Source: Hyphomicrobiales bacterium
Lineage (GTDB): Bacteria; Pseudomonadota; Alphaproteobacteria; Rhizobiales; JACESI01
Length of the DNA: 64,000 nucleotides
NCBI GenBank assembly: GCA_039973685.1
Contig: JBDWKL010000042.1
Span: forward strand, 1 to 64,000
Reading direction: 5' to 3'
This document shows, in pieces, positions 47,787 through 57,402 of the stretch. The position numbers were made by a program, and so were the translations under genes. Numbering within the stretch: the stretch's first letter is position 1; each line of letters opens with the position of its first letter. The notes under the pieces were generated by a model. It was not told where the DNA came from. It made no database searches and was given only the letters and a program-made list of their open reading frames with translations.

Positions 47787-48927
47787 GCAATTAACTGCTT
47801 TCAGCGCCTTGACCGCATCTGTTTCGTCCATGCGACAGGAACTAGATGGAATAGCAAAATCAGCCGAGAATAGCCCTTGGGGGCTACCGGGTAAGTTTTA
47901 TGTAAGCCCGCATTTTTTCGACTACGAACGTGCCACACTTTTACGCCGTGGGTGGCATTGTATCGGGCGGGCTGATGAGATCCCTAATCAAGGGGATTAT
48001 CTGACACTGCAACTGCTCGATGAACCTTTGATCGTTGTGCGTGATAAGACTAATATCAAAGCGCTTTCAAATGTGTGTCGCCATCGCGGAATGCCGCTTG
48101 CAACGGGCAACGGTAACACCAAGCGGTTTGTGTGTTCTTATCATGCGTGGATGTATGGCACCGATGGTGGGCTTGTACGCGCGGGGCGCATGAAGAACGC
48201 GGCGTTTGATCCCAAGACATGCAAGCTTGGTACGTTTCATTGTGTTGAGCGGTTTGGGTTTATCTATGTGTCGCTCGACGACCATCCGGCCGATATTGAT
48301 GCGGAACTCACGGGCCTAGATGAGTTGATCGGCGCCTATGACCCGACAAATTTCCATGTGGTGCATTCTGCCACAGAGGTTTGGAATGCGAATTGGAAAT
48401 GCTTGATTGAGAACTTCATGGAGGGATATCATCTCTCCGTTGTTCACCCACAAACACTGCATGGCTACACGCCGACAGGACTGTGCGAGAAAGCGGCCTC
48501 TGGTAACGGCTTTACCAGTTATTTCGCGCGCTATCCCAATGAAATCCCACCTCGTGGGCATGGGGCTGTTGGGCTGAATGAGGAAGCGCGGCATCGATCA
48601 ACGCTTTATTCTGTTTTCCCGTGCCAAGTCGTAAGCATTGCGGCATCACTGCTTGTCTCTTTGTCCATTCGCCCTCTTTCTGCTGATTCCATCGAAGTGA
48701 AATGGACGATGTCAGCTTATGGCGATGATTTGGATGAAGAAACGATCAAGCAGCGCATTGATTTGTGGGAAGAGGTGAACCGCGAAGACCGCGAGAAACT
48801 CGAAGCAATGCAACGCTCGCTGCGCTCTGTTCATGCCGTTGGTGGGCCATTGGCCGAGGAAAACTATGAGGGCACAATCCACGATTTCGTCGTGTGGTTG
48901 GCGCGCCAAGATAAGTTGACGCAGTAG
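47764..48927 (+). CDS. Second Rieske non-haem iron oxygenase alpha subunit
   Basis: About 387 residues with complete motifs: the Rieske ligands in CRHRGMPLATG (about residue 104) and CSYHAWMYGTDGG (about 123), and the iron site in NFMEGYHLSVVHP (about 219-228). It is of the same family as the oxygenase at 45515 but only moderately similar, so the two probably act on different intermediates. ATG 47764 is supported by AAGGAG at 47749-47754. It overlaps the DUF1028 gene by 23 bases. Converges with the M20 gene. Confidence 0.9.
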   Translation: MGFREMSEQLTAFSALTASVSSMRQELDGIAKSAENSPWGLPGKFYVSPHFFDYERATLLRRGWHCIGRADEIPNQGDYLTLQLLDEPLIVVRDKTNIKALSNVCRHRGMPLATGNGNTKRFVCSYHAWMYGTDGGLVRAGRMKNAAFDPKTCKLGTFHCVERFGFIYVSLDDHPADIDAELTGLDELIGAYDPTNFHVVHSATEVWNANWKCLIENFMEGYHLSVVHPQTLHGYTPTGLCEKAASGNGFTSYFARYPNEIPPRGHGAVGLNEEARHRSTLYSVFPCQVVSIAASLLVSLSIRPLSADSIEVKWTMSAYGDDLDEETIKQRIDLWEEVNREDREKLEAMQRSLRSVHAVGGPLAEENYEGTIHDFVVWLARQDKLTQ

Positions 48928-48932
48928 GTGAG

Positions 48933-50087
48933 TTAAATTCCTGCTTCAAGTCGATTAATGAGAGTATCCATCATCGCATCGCATTGTGTGAGTTGATCTA
49001 GCTCAATGTACTCGTCTGGCTTATGGCCTTGATCCATAGAACCTGGCCCGCAAACAACAGTTGGAATGCGAAGCTCTGTCGAGAACAATCCACCTTCCGT
49101 ACCAAAGGCTACTTTTATGGTGGCGTTTTTGCCGGTGAGCGAGGTTACGAAGTCCACGACATCCGCGTCTTTTGCCGTGCCTAAAGGCGGGTAAGTGTTG
49201 GTGATCTCAATATCGACGGATGCTTGCGGGAATTCTGCTTTCAAAGGCTGAATAAGCTTATCAGCATGTGCCGTGATTTTCTCCATCAAGATCGCTGGAT
49301 CATCTTCCGGCAGGTTTCTGATTTCAAAAAAGAAGTCCGTATTATTCGGTACGATGTTAAGCGCGACACCACCATTGATTTTGCCAACATGTAGGGTGGT
49401 GTAGGGGATGTCGTAGTCATCATCGTGGAGATTGTTTGCCGCCACATCTTCCTGCAATGATCTAATAAAGGCGATCATGTCACACGCTAGATGGATTGCA
49501 TTGAGCGCGGTTGGCGCAAGGGCGGAATGCGCCTCTTGCCCCGTGCATTGAACGCGGGCAGCTGTTTTGCCTTTATGGCCTGTTGCTACCGCCATAAGGG
49601 TTGGCTCACCAACGATGCAAAACACTGGCTTGAATGGTGCTTCTTTTAACATGTCGATCATAGACCGAACGCCAATGCAGCCGATTTCTTCGTCATAGGA
49701 AAGTGCCAGATGCAGCGGCGTTTTGAGACTTCGCTTTGATGCTTTTATTGCCGCACTTAAAGCGCTCGCAACGAAGCCCTTCATATCCGTGGTGCCGCGC
49801 CCAAAGAGTTTGTCACCTTCTTGGGTGAGGGTGAACGGTTCCTTCGTCCAATTTTGACCCGCAATTGGGACAACATCGGTGTGTCCTGATAATAAAACAC
49901 CGGGTCTATCCGTTGCGCCAATGGTCGCGAAAAGGTTGGCCTTTGTACCAGTTTCATCTTCGATGATCACTGTCTTCGCGCCGATACCTCGGAGGATTTG
50001 ATCACAATAGTCGATCAGCGCGCGATTGGGATCAATGCTAACTGTTGGGAACGCAATGAGCTGCCTTAGTATCTCAAGGGTGTTCAT
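48933..50087 (-). CDS. M20 family metallo-deacylase (acetylornithine deacetylase-like)
   Basis: 384 residues with the two-metal M20 site: LSGHTDVVP, FGRGTTDMKG, SYDEEIGC with the catalytic Glu, GEPT, and the C-terminal GPGSMDQGHKPDEYI with the last His. It resembles ArgE, which removes the acetyl group of N-acetylornithine. Its position at the end of a Rieske/Rid/DUF1028 region rather than in an arginine operon suggests another N-acyl substrate. ATG 50087 gives the usual MNTLEILRQLIAFPT start. It lies five bases after the stop of the flavoprotein gene, so they are one operon. Confidence 0.88.
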   Translation of the reverse strand: MNTLEILRQLIAFPTVSIDPNRALIDYCDQILRGIGAKTVIIEDETGTKANLFATIGATDRPGVLLSGHTDVVPIAGQNWTKEPFTLTQEGDKLFGRGTTDMKGFVASALSAAIKASKRSLKTPLHLALSYDEEIGCIGVRSMIDMLKEAPFKPVFCIVGEPTLMAVATGHKGKTAARVQCTGQEAHSALAPTALNAIHLACDMIAFIRSLQEDVAANNLHDDDYDIPYTTLHVGKINGGVALNIVPNNTDFFFEIRNLPEDDPAILMEKITAHADKLIQPLKAEFPQASVDIEITNTYPPLGTAKDADVVDFVTSLTGKNATIKVAFGTEGGLFSTELRIPTVVCGPGSMDQGHKPDEYIELDQLTQCDAMMDTLINRLEAGI

Positions 50088-50092
50088 ACTAC

Positions 50093-51349
50093 TTACAGGC
50101 CCAATGTCTGGTTGCGGTTGGCAATATGGCTGCCGAGGTTTTTGGCATCTACCCAAACGCCCCAAATGAAGGACGACCCGCGCATTGAGAGCCAAGGAAG
50201 GCCTAGGAAATAGATGCCGCCATGCTTGGATACGCCGTCAGCGTGGTGAGGCTTGCCATCCTCATGGAACGCGTCAACTTTTAGCCAGTCAAAATCTTGC
50301 TTAAAACCTGTTGCCCAAATGATGGTAGTAATGCCTTCTTCGCTCAAATCAATCGACAATGTTGGGTTCGCCAAACATTCAGGTTCTGGTCGGATTATCT
50401 TAGCGGCTTCTTCCAAGGGTAAATCGAGACCTTGTGCGGTTACATACTCATCTGCCTCAGCAAGCAGAGAGAGAAGATTGTCATCACCCTCTTTGATGTT
50501 TGTTGCAAGATCGCTTGCGAAAGTGAGCGTGCCATCATTGTAAGCCTGCGTCATGCCACAAAGGTTCATGCCACGTTCTGCAAGCTCTCGAAAATCAACC
50601 GTGTGTCCGCCATGAGCGCCGCTGACAGCAATGGTTACGTGCTCGCGGCCTGCAGGTGGTGTTTTCATTTCCCATTTGCCCAAGACGCCCAACCACCAGC
50701 AAAAATCTTTGCCACGATAGCTTCGCGGGGGGCGGTCGTGTGGACCAACGGAAAGATAGACTTTACGGCCTGAGCGTAACAGTTCATCGGCAATTTGTGA
50801 GCCAGACGATCCTGCGCCAACAACCATAACCGCGCCTTCGGGCAGCTGGTCAGGGTTGCGATAGGCGGTTGAATGCATTTGTAAAACATCAACATCATTA
50901 GGAACAACTGGCGGGATAACAGGGTGTTGGAAGGGGCCAGTGGCAGCAACGATGTTTGTTGCTTGGATGGTTCCTTGCGTGGTCTCAACGATGAAGCCTG
51001 TGTCAGCCTGATCTTTCTCAGCCGACAAAACCTCAACACCGCACCGAATGGGTGCCTCGATCTGTTTGGCAAATTCTTCAAAATAAGCGGTGACACTATG
51101 CTTCGTGGGAAAGCCATCGCCATCTATGTCATCAAACTCTTTTGTCGGAAAACGATCGTGCCACGCAGGGCCATTGGCAACCAGACTATCCCAGCGGTTG
51201 GTGCGCCAGCGTTCGGCTATTCTATCGCGCTCCAAAACAAGGTGCTCAACCCCATTGTCACGAAGATGCTCGCTCATGGCTAAGCCTGCTTGACCACCTC
51301 CAACAACCAAAGTGTTGACTGTTTCTGTACCCATTTGCCCAAAGTCCAT
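50093..51349 (-). CDS. FAD-dependent flavoprotein monooxygenase
   Basis: 418 residues. Rossmann motifs are VVGGGQAGLAMSEHL for FAD (N-terminus) and VVGAGSSGSQIADELL for NADPH. Between them is QMHSTAYRNPDQLP, which resembles the FxGxxxHxxxY signature of class B flavoprotein monooxygenases. TIIWATGFKQDFDWL is typical of this family near the C-terminus. Such enzymes oxygenate amines, sulfides or ketones; the substrate here is unknown. ATG 51349 is taken; ATG 51334 is an alternative. Runs in one direction with the M20 gene and after the AraC regulator. Confidence 0.88.
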   Translation of the reverse strand: MDFGQMGTETVNTLVVGGGQAGLAMSEHLRDNGVEHLVLERDRIAERWRTNRWDSLVANGPAWHDRFPTKEFDDIDGDGFPTKHSVTAYFEEFAKQIEAPIRCGVEVLSAEKDQADTGFIVETTQGTIQATNIVAATGPFQHPVIPPVVPNDVDVLQMHSTAYRNPDQLPEGAVMVVGAGSSGSQIADELLRSGRKVYLSVGPHDRPPRSYRGKDFCWWLGVLGKWEMKTPPAGREHVTIAVSGAHGGHTVDFRELAERGMNLCGMTQAYNDGTLTFASDLATNIKEGDDNLLSLLAEADEYVTAQGLDLPLEEAAKIIRPEPECLANPTLSIDLSEEGITTIIWATGFKQDFDWLKVDAFHEDGKPHHADGVSKHGGIYFLGLPWLSMRGSSFIWGVWVDAKNLGSHIANRNQTLGL

Positions 51350-51418
51350 AAGTTGTTCTGGCGACTGAATTTAGTGAACCTTATCTCAACCCTTGAGAGG
51401 CGGATAGAGGTTTTTTGT

Positions 51419-52180
51419 CTACTGCCATTTAAGACGATATTTGCCTGGAGTTTCTCCGAAAAAACGACCGAATTGACGAATAAAATAACTCTGATCGCCA
51501 AAGCCGCAGGCAACTGCAATTTGTGCGATTGAAAGGTCTGTTGTGGTCAAACGCTCTGCTGCATGATGCAGTTTTTGTTGCATAATGAAATCTTGCGGTG
51601 CAATGCCGAAACATTGTTTGAAACTACGTCGAAAATGGCTTTCTGACATGTCGGCCAAAGCAGCAAGTTCTGGGACCGTCGGCATTTTTTCGACGGATTC
51701 GTCGATTTTCTTAATGGCAACTTTGAGTTTTTCAAAACCAGCAGGAAGTTGGGCATTCACATCGAGTATTTGAGTGAGACCCATAATGCCCAGCACGATG
51801 CCCTCTGCATTTACAATTGGTATCTTACTCGTCATTGCCCAAACCAGCTTGCCTTGCTCATTTGTGATAACTTCAACACGGTCGACAATGCATTCGCCAT
51901 TTTCGATAATTTGCAAGTCGTCTTCTTTGATGGCTGTAGCGACCGCAGGTGGGAAAAAATCTTCTTCCCCCGTCCCAATCACATCAGATAGCTCGGACAT
52001 CCGCAAAAGGCTCAAAGCTGCCTTGTTGCATGTTACCCACAGGCGATTATGGTCTTTTACATAGAAGATCACCTTCGGGAGCAGGTCGAACGCGGTTTGC
52101 AGGTGAGTAAAGTCTTCTGGTCGCAGGTCGCCAACGTGCGCTTGATCCATTACCAAGGAGTTTCCTAGGATTTTATTCAC
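51419..52180 (-). CDS. AraC family regulator with N-terminal PAS domain
   Basis: 253 residues. The first 130 form a PAS domain (FDLLPKVIFYVKDHNRLW ... VIGTGEEDFFP ... GIVLGIMGLTQIL). The C-terminal 100 hold the two AraC-type helix-turn-helices (PELAALADMSESHFRRSFK and SIAQIAVACGFGDQSYFIR), ending in TPGKYRLKW. The GTG start has AAGGG about seven bases upstream; ATG 52150 is in frame too. It is read in the same direction as the flavoprotein and M20 genes and is the best candidate regulator of the second Rieske cluster. Confidence 0.92.
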   Translation of the reverse strand: MNKILGNSLVMDQAHVGDLRPEDFTHLQTAFDLLPKVIFYVKDHNRLWVTCNKAALSLLRMSELSDVIGTGEEDFFPPAVATAIKEDDLQIIENGECIVDRVEVITNEQGKLVWAMTSKIPIVNAEGIVLGIMGLTQILDVNAQLPAGFEKLKVAIKKIDESVEKMPTVPELAALADMSESHFRRSFKQCFGIAPQDFIMQQKLHHAAERLTTTDLSIAQIAVACGFGDQSYFIRQFGRFFGETPGKYRLKWQ

Positions 52181-52480
52181 TTTTCACCCTTCCAAAAGTT
52201 TGTATTTCATTTACCACGAGGGGAGTTGAACGCTGAAATGAGCGAATAGTTATATTTGAACGCCATATAATTCTATACTAAATCGACAATTTTGTAATAC
52301 CTTTATGTCGCGCTGTCGGATTTGTTTCTCGCTTTCAGCGGCGAGGAATTGAATTGAATTATAACAGCAAAGCACTTTGAGGAATGATCACGGATTAAAT
52401 CGAGAATATTGTAAATGAGGAGCAGAAGTTGGAATTGATCGCACAATGATGCGGGCTAACCCTGCTTTTTTTGGAGAGGA
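52181..52480. other. Intergenic region upstream of the AraC regulator
   Basis: AT-rich spacer that must hold the AraC promoter. Near its right end a weak 5-bp hairpin with one G-T pair (52451-52455 with 61-65 of the same hundred) is followed by seven T, just before the ribosome binding site of the next small gene. It could be a terminator or attenuator, but it is marginal. I see nothing else. Confidence 0.4.
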
Positions 52481-52708
52481 ATGCTTAAAATGGATCAAGA
52501 TAAAGCTCCAGCAATCAGGTTCTTTCTGAGCGCGAGTGTTTTGATGGCGCTCAGTACATTTCTTTGGTTTGGCTTGTGTTATTTTGTCGATGAAAAACAA
52601 CACCCATCATTGTTTGAGATGGAAAGCGGCGTCTACATTATTTCTATAATTACAGGTTTGCTCGCTTTATTCAGTGTCATCAAAGGCATTCAGCAACAAA
52701 AAAAATAG
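52481..52708 (+). CDS. Small membrane protein of unknown function
   Basis: 75 residues with two predicted membrane segments (FFLSASVLMALSTFLWFGLC and SGVYIISIITGLLALFSVI) joined by a short acidic loop and ending in a Lys/Gln tail. GGAGAGGA precedes ATG 52481 closely; ATG 52490 (MDQDKAP) is also possible. No family recognised. Confidence 0.55.
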   Translation: MLKMDQDKAPAIRFFLSASVLMALSTFLWFGLCYFVDEKQHPSLFEMESGVYIISIITGLLALFSVIKGIQQQKK

Positions 52709-52809
52709 TTCGTCATTGGTTCTTCGTGACGCCTTTGCGTTGACTTGACGGATCTCGTTGAGCGTTTGATGATTGCAGGTAACAATCTTATTCGCCATTT
52801 CAAGGGCGA

Positions 52810-54141
52810 TTGATCAGGTGCCTCAGTTTGTCGTTTATTTTAGCATTGTATTGGAAACGATCGGTTTTCGCTTTTGCGATTGCTTTTTATATGATGTTGA
52901 CCGCCCTCGATGTCTTGGCTCAAGAGCGAGTTGATGAGCCGAGCGAATGGTTACAGCAAGCTGTTAAAAATGCCTGTACCGCCAATCTAATCGATGGCCC
53001 ATCCTTACAAGCTGAATTAATCGGTGCGTGGTATTTGCGGGAAGAGAAGTCGCCGGAAAACGCTCGTTTCAAACGCCATGAAATTGCCTTTGCGTTGCCA
53101 GATAATCGTGAATTGCGGTTGACCTATATTCACGCAAACGAGCAACTTCGCCGGTTCACTGCTGATGTTTTTGAAGACGCAAAAGAAGGGCGCGCGCCAC
53201 GCCCCCTTATGCAAGCGCAAACCGACGGCAATTGCATGGTGCGCTCGGCGCGACGTATCATTTATGAAGACGGCGAAAACATCCTGCTCGAACAGCTTGA
53301 TCAAGACTTGAAAACCACGCTTTGGCGCGAGACATTGCAAGCCTCTTGGCCTGCGGGCAGGGATGCGGGTGGGGTGCGGATTGCTCTCATTGATAGTGGT
53401 CTTGCTTATGATTTGCCGCTGTTTCGAAACCGCTTGGCACGCGATGAAACGTCTATTCCAATTGGTTATGATTTTTGGGACCTTGATCAACTTCCCTATG
53501 ATGGCGATACCGCGCGAAACGTTTTTCAACCCGTTCGCCATGGTACGCCAGTGGCTTCCATTATTGCGCGTGAAGCACCCGATGCAGCGCTCATTCCTTA
53601 TCGTTATCCTCGTCCTAATATGAGCCGTATGGGCAAAATTGTTGAACAGGCAGCAAAGGCAGGCGCGCGTATTATTTCAATGCCGCTTGGTAGTCGCAAG
53701 CAATCAGATTGGGTGACCTTTAGAGCAGCAATGGAGGCTAACCCTAATATGCTTGCCATCGTATCGGCGGGGAATAATGGCGAGGACATTGACGCGAACC
53801 CACTTTGGCCGAGTGCATTGAAGCTCGACAATATCATCGTAGTGACATCGTCAGATGCGTTTGGACATTTGGCTGAAGGGTCGAATTGGGGAGAGACCAG
53901 TGTGGATTTAATGGTGCCCGCTGAAAACCAGCCCGTTGTTGATTTTAGAGGGGCAAAGGGTAGGGCATCTGGCACCAGTTATGCCGTGCCGCGCGTTGCA
54001 GCTCTTGCAGCCCGCATGCTCTCTAAATCGCCCGCGCTTTCAGCCGCCGATTTGAAAGCCAAAATCTTTGCCCGTGCTACAAAACCACGCAAGGACGGTT
54101 TGGTCGCGGTTGGTTGGATTATCGATCCGAGCCAAGACTAG
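52810..54141 (+). CDS. Subtilisin-like S8 serine protease, exported
   Basis: 443 residues. A hydrophobic N-terminal segment ending near LDVLAQ is a signal peptide. A domain of about 140 residues without known motif precedes the S8 fold. The catalytic triad is visible: Asp in IALIDSGLAYDL, His in RHGTPVASII, Ser in ASGTSYAVPRVAAL. AGAGLE-like Asn region SAGNNGEDID is the oxyanion part. The TTG start is backed by AAGGGCGA a few bases upstream. It converges with a second, trypsin-like protease gene 16 bases away. Confidence 0.85.
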   Translation: MIRCLSLSFILALYWKRSVFAFAIAFYMMLTALDVLAQERVDEPSEWLQQAVKNACTANLIDGPSLQAELIGAWYLREEKSPENARFKRHEIAFALPDNRELRLTYIHANEQLRRFTADVFEDAKEGRAPRPLMQAQTDGNCMVRSARRIIYEDGENILLEQLDQDLKTTLWRETLQASWPAGRDAGGVRIALIDSGLAYDLPLFRNRLARDETSIPIGYDFWDLDQLPYDGDTARNVFQPVRHGTPVASIIAREAPDAALIPYRYPRPNMSRMGKIVEQAAKAGARIISMPLGSRKQSDWVTFRAAMEANPNMLAIVSAGNNGEDIDANPLWPSALKLDNIIVVTSSDAFGHLAEGSNWGETSVDLMVPAENQPVVDFRGAKGRASGTSYAVPRVAALAARMLSKSPALSAADLKAKIFARATKPRKDGLVAVGWIIDPSQD

Positions 54142-54157
54142 TGGTGTTCTGCGATAT

Positions 54158-56263
54158 TTAACGGCGCGGTGGCGCTGGCGGGGCATTGTCAATGAAACGC
54201 CGTGCCGCTTGAGCTTGGCGTGGATCAGCTTTCAGCAATTTTGCATAGGCTCTTTCAGCCAGTGCTTTATCATCACCCCATACGCCAGATTGAATAGCAA
54301 AGCGTAGAGCTTGTGGGTCATCGGCGATAACATCCATCAGCCATCGTGCATGGGGAAGCATCTCCATGAAACGGCCGCCTAGCTGTAGGGAGACAAGAAG
54401 AGATAGGCGCGCATTGATTGAGTTTGGTACACGCGTAACAACGGCTTCATGCAGGTTAATGGCTTCATTTGTCGCTCGCCCAATACCAAGTAATCGTCCT
54501 GCATTCACCATTTCACCGGGGTTTTCGCTTGTCAGGCAATAGTCTGTGAGTGCCTCAACGAGTGATGCGTCATGGGCTTGGCCTCTTGGTGTGTCCCGCG
54601 CAGCATCGACAGCTGCGACACAGCGGACAAAAGCTTTGCCTAATGTTTGCTGAGTGGTTGGAGCATCATCAGCATCAACGCCTGCCAATAATTTGTTGAC
54701 TTGGGGCAGGGGCAGGGCTTCGTATCGGCCCTCACCACCACCAACAGCAATACCAGCAAGTTGACCTTGGGCGTTGATCAACGCGCCACCGCTGACTCCA
54801 GGTTGCATGCGTGACGTCACGTGGTGTCTGCCAAAGGGAGCGCCATTTGCTGGCGGCAATATCGTTTGTCCCGCGTCGAACACACGCACTTGCTGACGGG
54901 CCGCATCAGCGCCAACGGCGAAATAAGTGCCTTTGTCATAATGATCGGTTTGGCCATCTGCGGGCTTCAAAATCAAACCATCTGCAGGCAAGCCAGAAAC
55001 ACGCAACACGGCAAGATCACCTCGATAAGAAGAAGCGATGACATCGCCTTTAACGGGACCTGTTGGCGTCAGGATGTTGGCGGTTTTTCGGTCGCCAATC
55101 ACATGGCGGTTTGTGACAACAAGGTCAGGCCCGATACGCACAGCACTCGCAATTGGATCAAAGCTCTCAATGGGGAAGACAGCCTGACGAGTAAGGCACA
55201 CGGCGGCTGGATGCGGGCAATCTGGGTCGGTCGACCGTGCGATTGGAACTTGCTCCGTGCTCTCAGTGGGAGCGTTGTTCGGTTCCTCTTGTTCGAAACT
55301 CAGCGACGCGTTGATTTGACGGCCTTGGCGGATGATTTGCACCTTCGCTTCTGTGCCGTTTTGCACAAGTGCCATCTCAGAGCGCACATCTTGTGGGCGG
55401 CGGATCAGGCGGCCATTGATGCGCGTGATAATGTCACCAGCCAGAAGCCCGCTGGTTTCAGCGACGCCATCGCGCGTAACATTGCGGATAAGAGCACCAG
55501 AGAACTCAGCTGCCTGTACAGGACGCAGCCGCGTCACTTGCCAACCTGCTTGCACGTATTCCACCGCACCATCTTGTTGTAAGGCCGTTACAACGCGATC
55601 TAACAATCTTGCAGAAACAGCAAAATTAACACCCACATTGGTATCAGCTTGTGAGGCGAAAATTGCTGATAGCATGCCGACAAGTTCACCTGCTTCGTTC
55701 ACCAGTGCGCCGCCAGAACTGCCCGGATTGCTCGCCGCATCATTTTGGATGAAATCTTCGACGGTATTAAAACCCGCATGACCTACACGAACCGCTGATA
55801 CAACGCCGCAAGTGACTGAAAGATCGAGCCCATAGGCATTGCCGATAGCACAGACGGAGGATGAGATTGCTGGTTCATCTGCGAGTTTGAATGGGACGAG
55901 TGCCGCTTCTGTTTTCAAAAGCGCGATATCGCTTGCTTCATCTTTGCCAACCAATTCAGCAGGCACTATGCGGCCATCATGCAGGCGCACATCAATACGC
56001 CGTGCGGGCGCGATGACATGCCATGCCGTTGCGATCAGCCCCTCTTTGGTGATCACAACGCCGCTACCCTCAGGCGCAGTACCAGCCCGTGCACCCGTGC
56101 CGCCTTGTGGTTGGTTGGGCCAAACGGGTAACACCGAGACCACAGACTTAAGTGTTTCTGTTGGGATAGTCTGCGCTAAAGCTGGTTTAAAACCTGCAAA
56201 AACCACAATGATCATCAGAACAAATTTGAGAGTTCGCATCGTTTCATCAAACCTTTTTGTCAT
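54158..56263 (-). CDS. Exported protein with two trypsin-like protease domains and a PDZ domain
   Basis: 701 residues. Signal peptide ends near KPALAQ. Protease domain one (residues about 40-240) has His in ATAWHVI, Asp in SDIALLK and Ser in NPGSSGGAL. A PDZ domain follows (about 240-330; LLAGDIITRINGRLI). Protease domain two (about 350-550) has TNRHVIGD, GDLAVLRV and QPGVSGGAL. Both triads look intact. The remaining 150 residues are helical with TPR-like spacing. DegP/HtrA proteins have one protease domain, so this is an unusual tandem form. ATG 56239 is an alternative start. Confidence 0.82.
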   Translation of the reverse strand: MTKRFDETMRTLKFVLMIIVVFAGFKPALAQTIPTETLKSVVSVLPVWPNQPQGGTGARAGTAPEGSGVVITKEGLIATAWHVIAPARRIDVRLHDGRIVPAELVGKDEASDIALLKTEAALVPFKLADEPAISSSVCAIGNAYGLDLSVTCGVVSAVRVGHAGFNTVEDFIQNDAASNPGSSGGALVNEAGELVGMLSAIFASQADTNVGVNFAVSARLLDRVVTALQQDGAVEYVQAGWQVTRLRPVQAAEFSGALIRNVTRDGVAETSGLLAGDIITRINGRLIRRPQDVRSEMALVQNGTEAKVQIIRQGRQINASLSFEQEEPNNAPTESTEQVPIARSTDPDCPHPAAVCLTRQAVFPIESFDPIASAVRIGPDLVVTNRHVIGDRKTANILTPTGPVKGDVIASSYRGDLAVLRVSGLPADGLILKPADGQTDHYDKGTYFAVGADAARQQVRVFDAGQTILPPANGAPFGRHHVTSRMQPGVSGGALINAQGQLAGIAVGGGEGRYEALPLPQVNKLLAGVDADDAPTTQQTLGKAFVRCVAAVDAARDTPRGQAHDASLVEALTDYCLTSENPGEMVNAGRLLGIGRATNEAINLHEAVVTRVPNSINARLSLLVSLQLGGRFMEMLPHARWLMDVIADDPQALRFAIQSGVWGDDKALAERAYAKLLKADPRQAQAARRFIDNAPPAPPRR

Positions 56264-56427
56264 GTCGGTTTCTAACTAGGCCATGTCTGTATCGCCGCAG
56301 ATAGCCTGCCACGCACTCAATAAACAGGCAACACTCCTTCGGTTATTGATCATTGATTGAATTGTTTTTCTTTTTCTGTGTCGGCGTGTAAGCTTTGCCA
56401 ACGGACTAAAACGACAATGAGGACGCC

Positions 56428-57231
56428 ATGGGTAGCTATATCACTGAGGATGCAAAACGGGAGTTCCGCGATAACGGTGTGACCGTTTTGCGTGGGGTGT
56501 TTTCTGATTGGATCAAAACCCTCCAAGATGGCGTTGCAGCCAACATGAAAGACCACGATCAAGGAGCTCGAATTTACAAGGGCGAAAACGGAGGTGGGCG
56601 CTTCTTTGTCGATTATTGCAACTGGGACCGGATTCCTGAGTATAAGGATTTCATCTTCAATTCTACCGCTGCTGAAATTGGAGCGGAACTGATGGAAAGC
56701 CAGAAGGTTCAGCTGTTTCATGAACATGTTCTGGTTAAAGAGGCTGAAACTGGTGTGCCGACACCATGGCATCACGATGCGCCTTATTATTGTGTGTCTG
56801 GACCTAAGACGCTCAGCCTATGGATTCCGCTTGATGTGGTGCCTCGAGAAACCACACTGGAGTTTGTTCCCGGGTCGCATAAGTGGGACACGTTATATCG
56901 CCCGCAGCGCTTTGATGGTTCCGCGTTGAACGAAGATGACGGGTTGGAGAACATTCCTGATATCAATGGCAACAGAGACGCTTACGATATCGTCGGCTGG
57001 GCGGTGGAGCCTGGTGATGCGGTGGCCTTTGATTATAAAACCATCCATGGCGCACCAGCCAACACCAGTGCTACCAGCGAACGACGAGCCTTCTCGTTGC
57101 GGTTGGTGGGTGATGGGGTAAGCTTTGTGCGCAGGGAAGGGATCGTAACATCACCACCATTCCCGCAGGTCACATTGCAAAACAATGAGCCGTTGGTTGC
57201 GGATGAGTTTCCAGTTCTATTTGGCGGATGA
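56428..57231 (+). CDS. Phytanoyl-CoA dioxygenase-family iron/2-oxoglutarate oxygenase
   Basis: 267 residues with the PhyH jelly-roll fold. Iron ligands are His115 and Asp117 in TPWHHDAPYY and a distal His near residue 208 in YKTIHGAPAN. The 2-oxoglutarate Arg is in ERRAFSLRLVG. SLWIPLDVVPRETTLEFVPGSHKW is characteristic. Family members hydroxylate acyl-CoAs, amino acids or secondary metabolites; the substrate here is not known. Transcribed alone, just after the divergent double-protease gene. Confidence 0.86.
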   Translation: MGSYITEDAKREFRDNGVTVLRGVFSDWIKTLQDGVAANMKDHDQGARIYKGENGGGRFFVDYCNWDRIPEYKDFIFNSTAAEIGAELMESQKVQLFHEHVLVKEAETGVPTPWHHDAPYYCVSGPKTLSLWIPLDVVPRETTLEFVPGSHKWDTLYRPQRFDGSALNEDDGLENIPDINGNRDAYDIVGWAVEPGDAVAFDYKTIHGAPANTSATSERRAFSLRLVGDGVSFVRREGIVTSPPFPQVTLQNNEPLVADEFPVLFGG

Positions 57232-57402
57232 TAGCGCTTAGCGTCGGTTGGCTATGTCAGATAATCTAAGATGTCGTGACGTGCGCAAGAAGCTTGCAAT
57301 GCTGCTTAGCCACCCTATTATGCAGGCAACGAAGGTGAATGAAATCTGTCATATTGCCAGATCTGATCTGCGATAATTTATAGGACAGAGGGTGATTGTT
57401 AA

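Noticed and set aside
54821-55582. Open frame of 253 codons on the plus strand inside the double-protease gene
   Set aside because: Composition is Cys/Arg/His-rich and no start signal is seen; both protease domains on the minus strand are intact.
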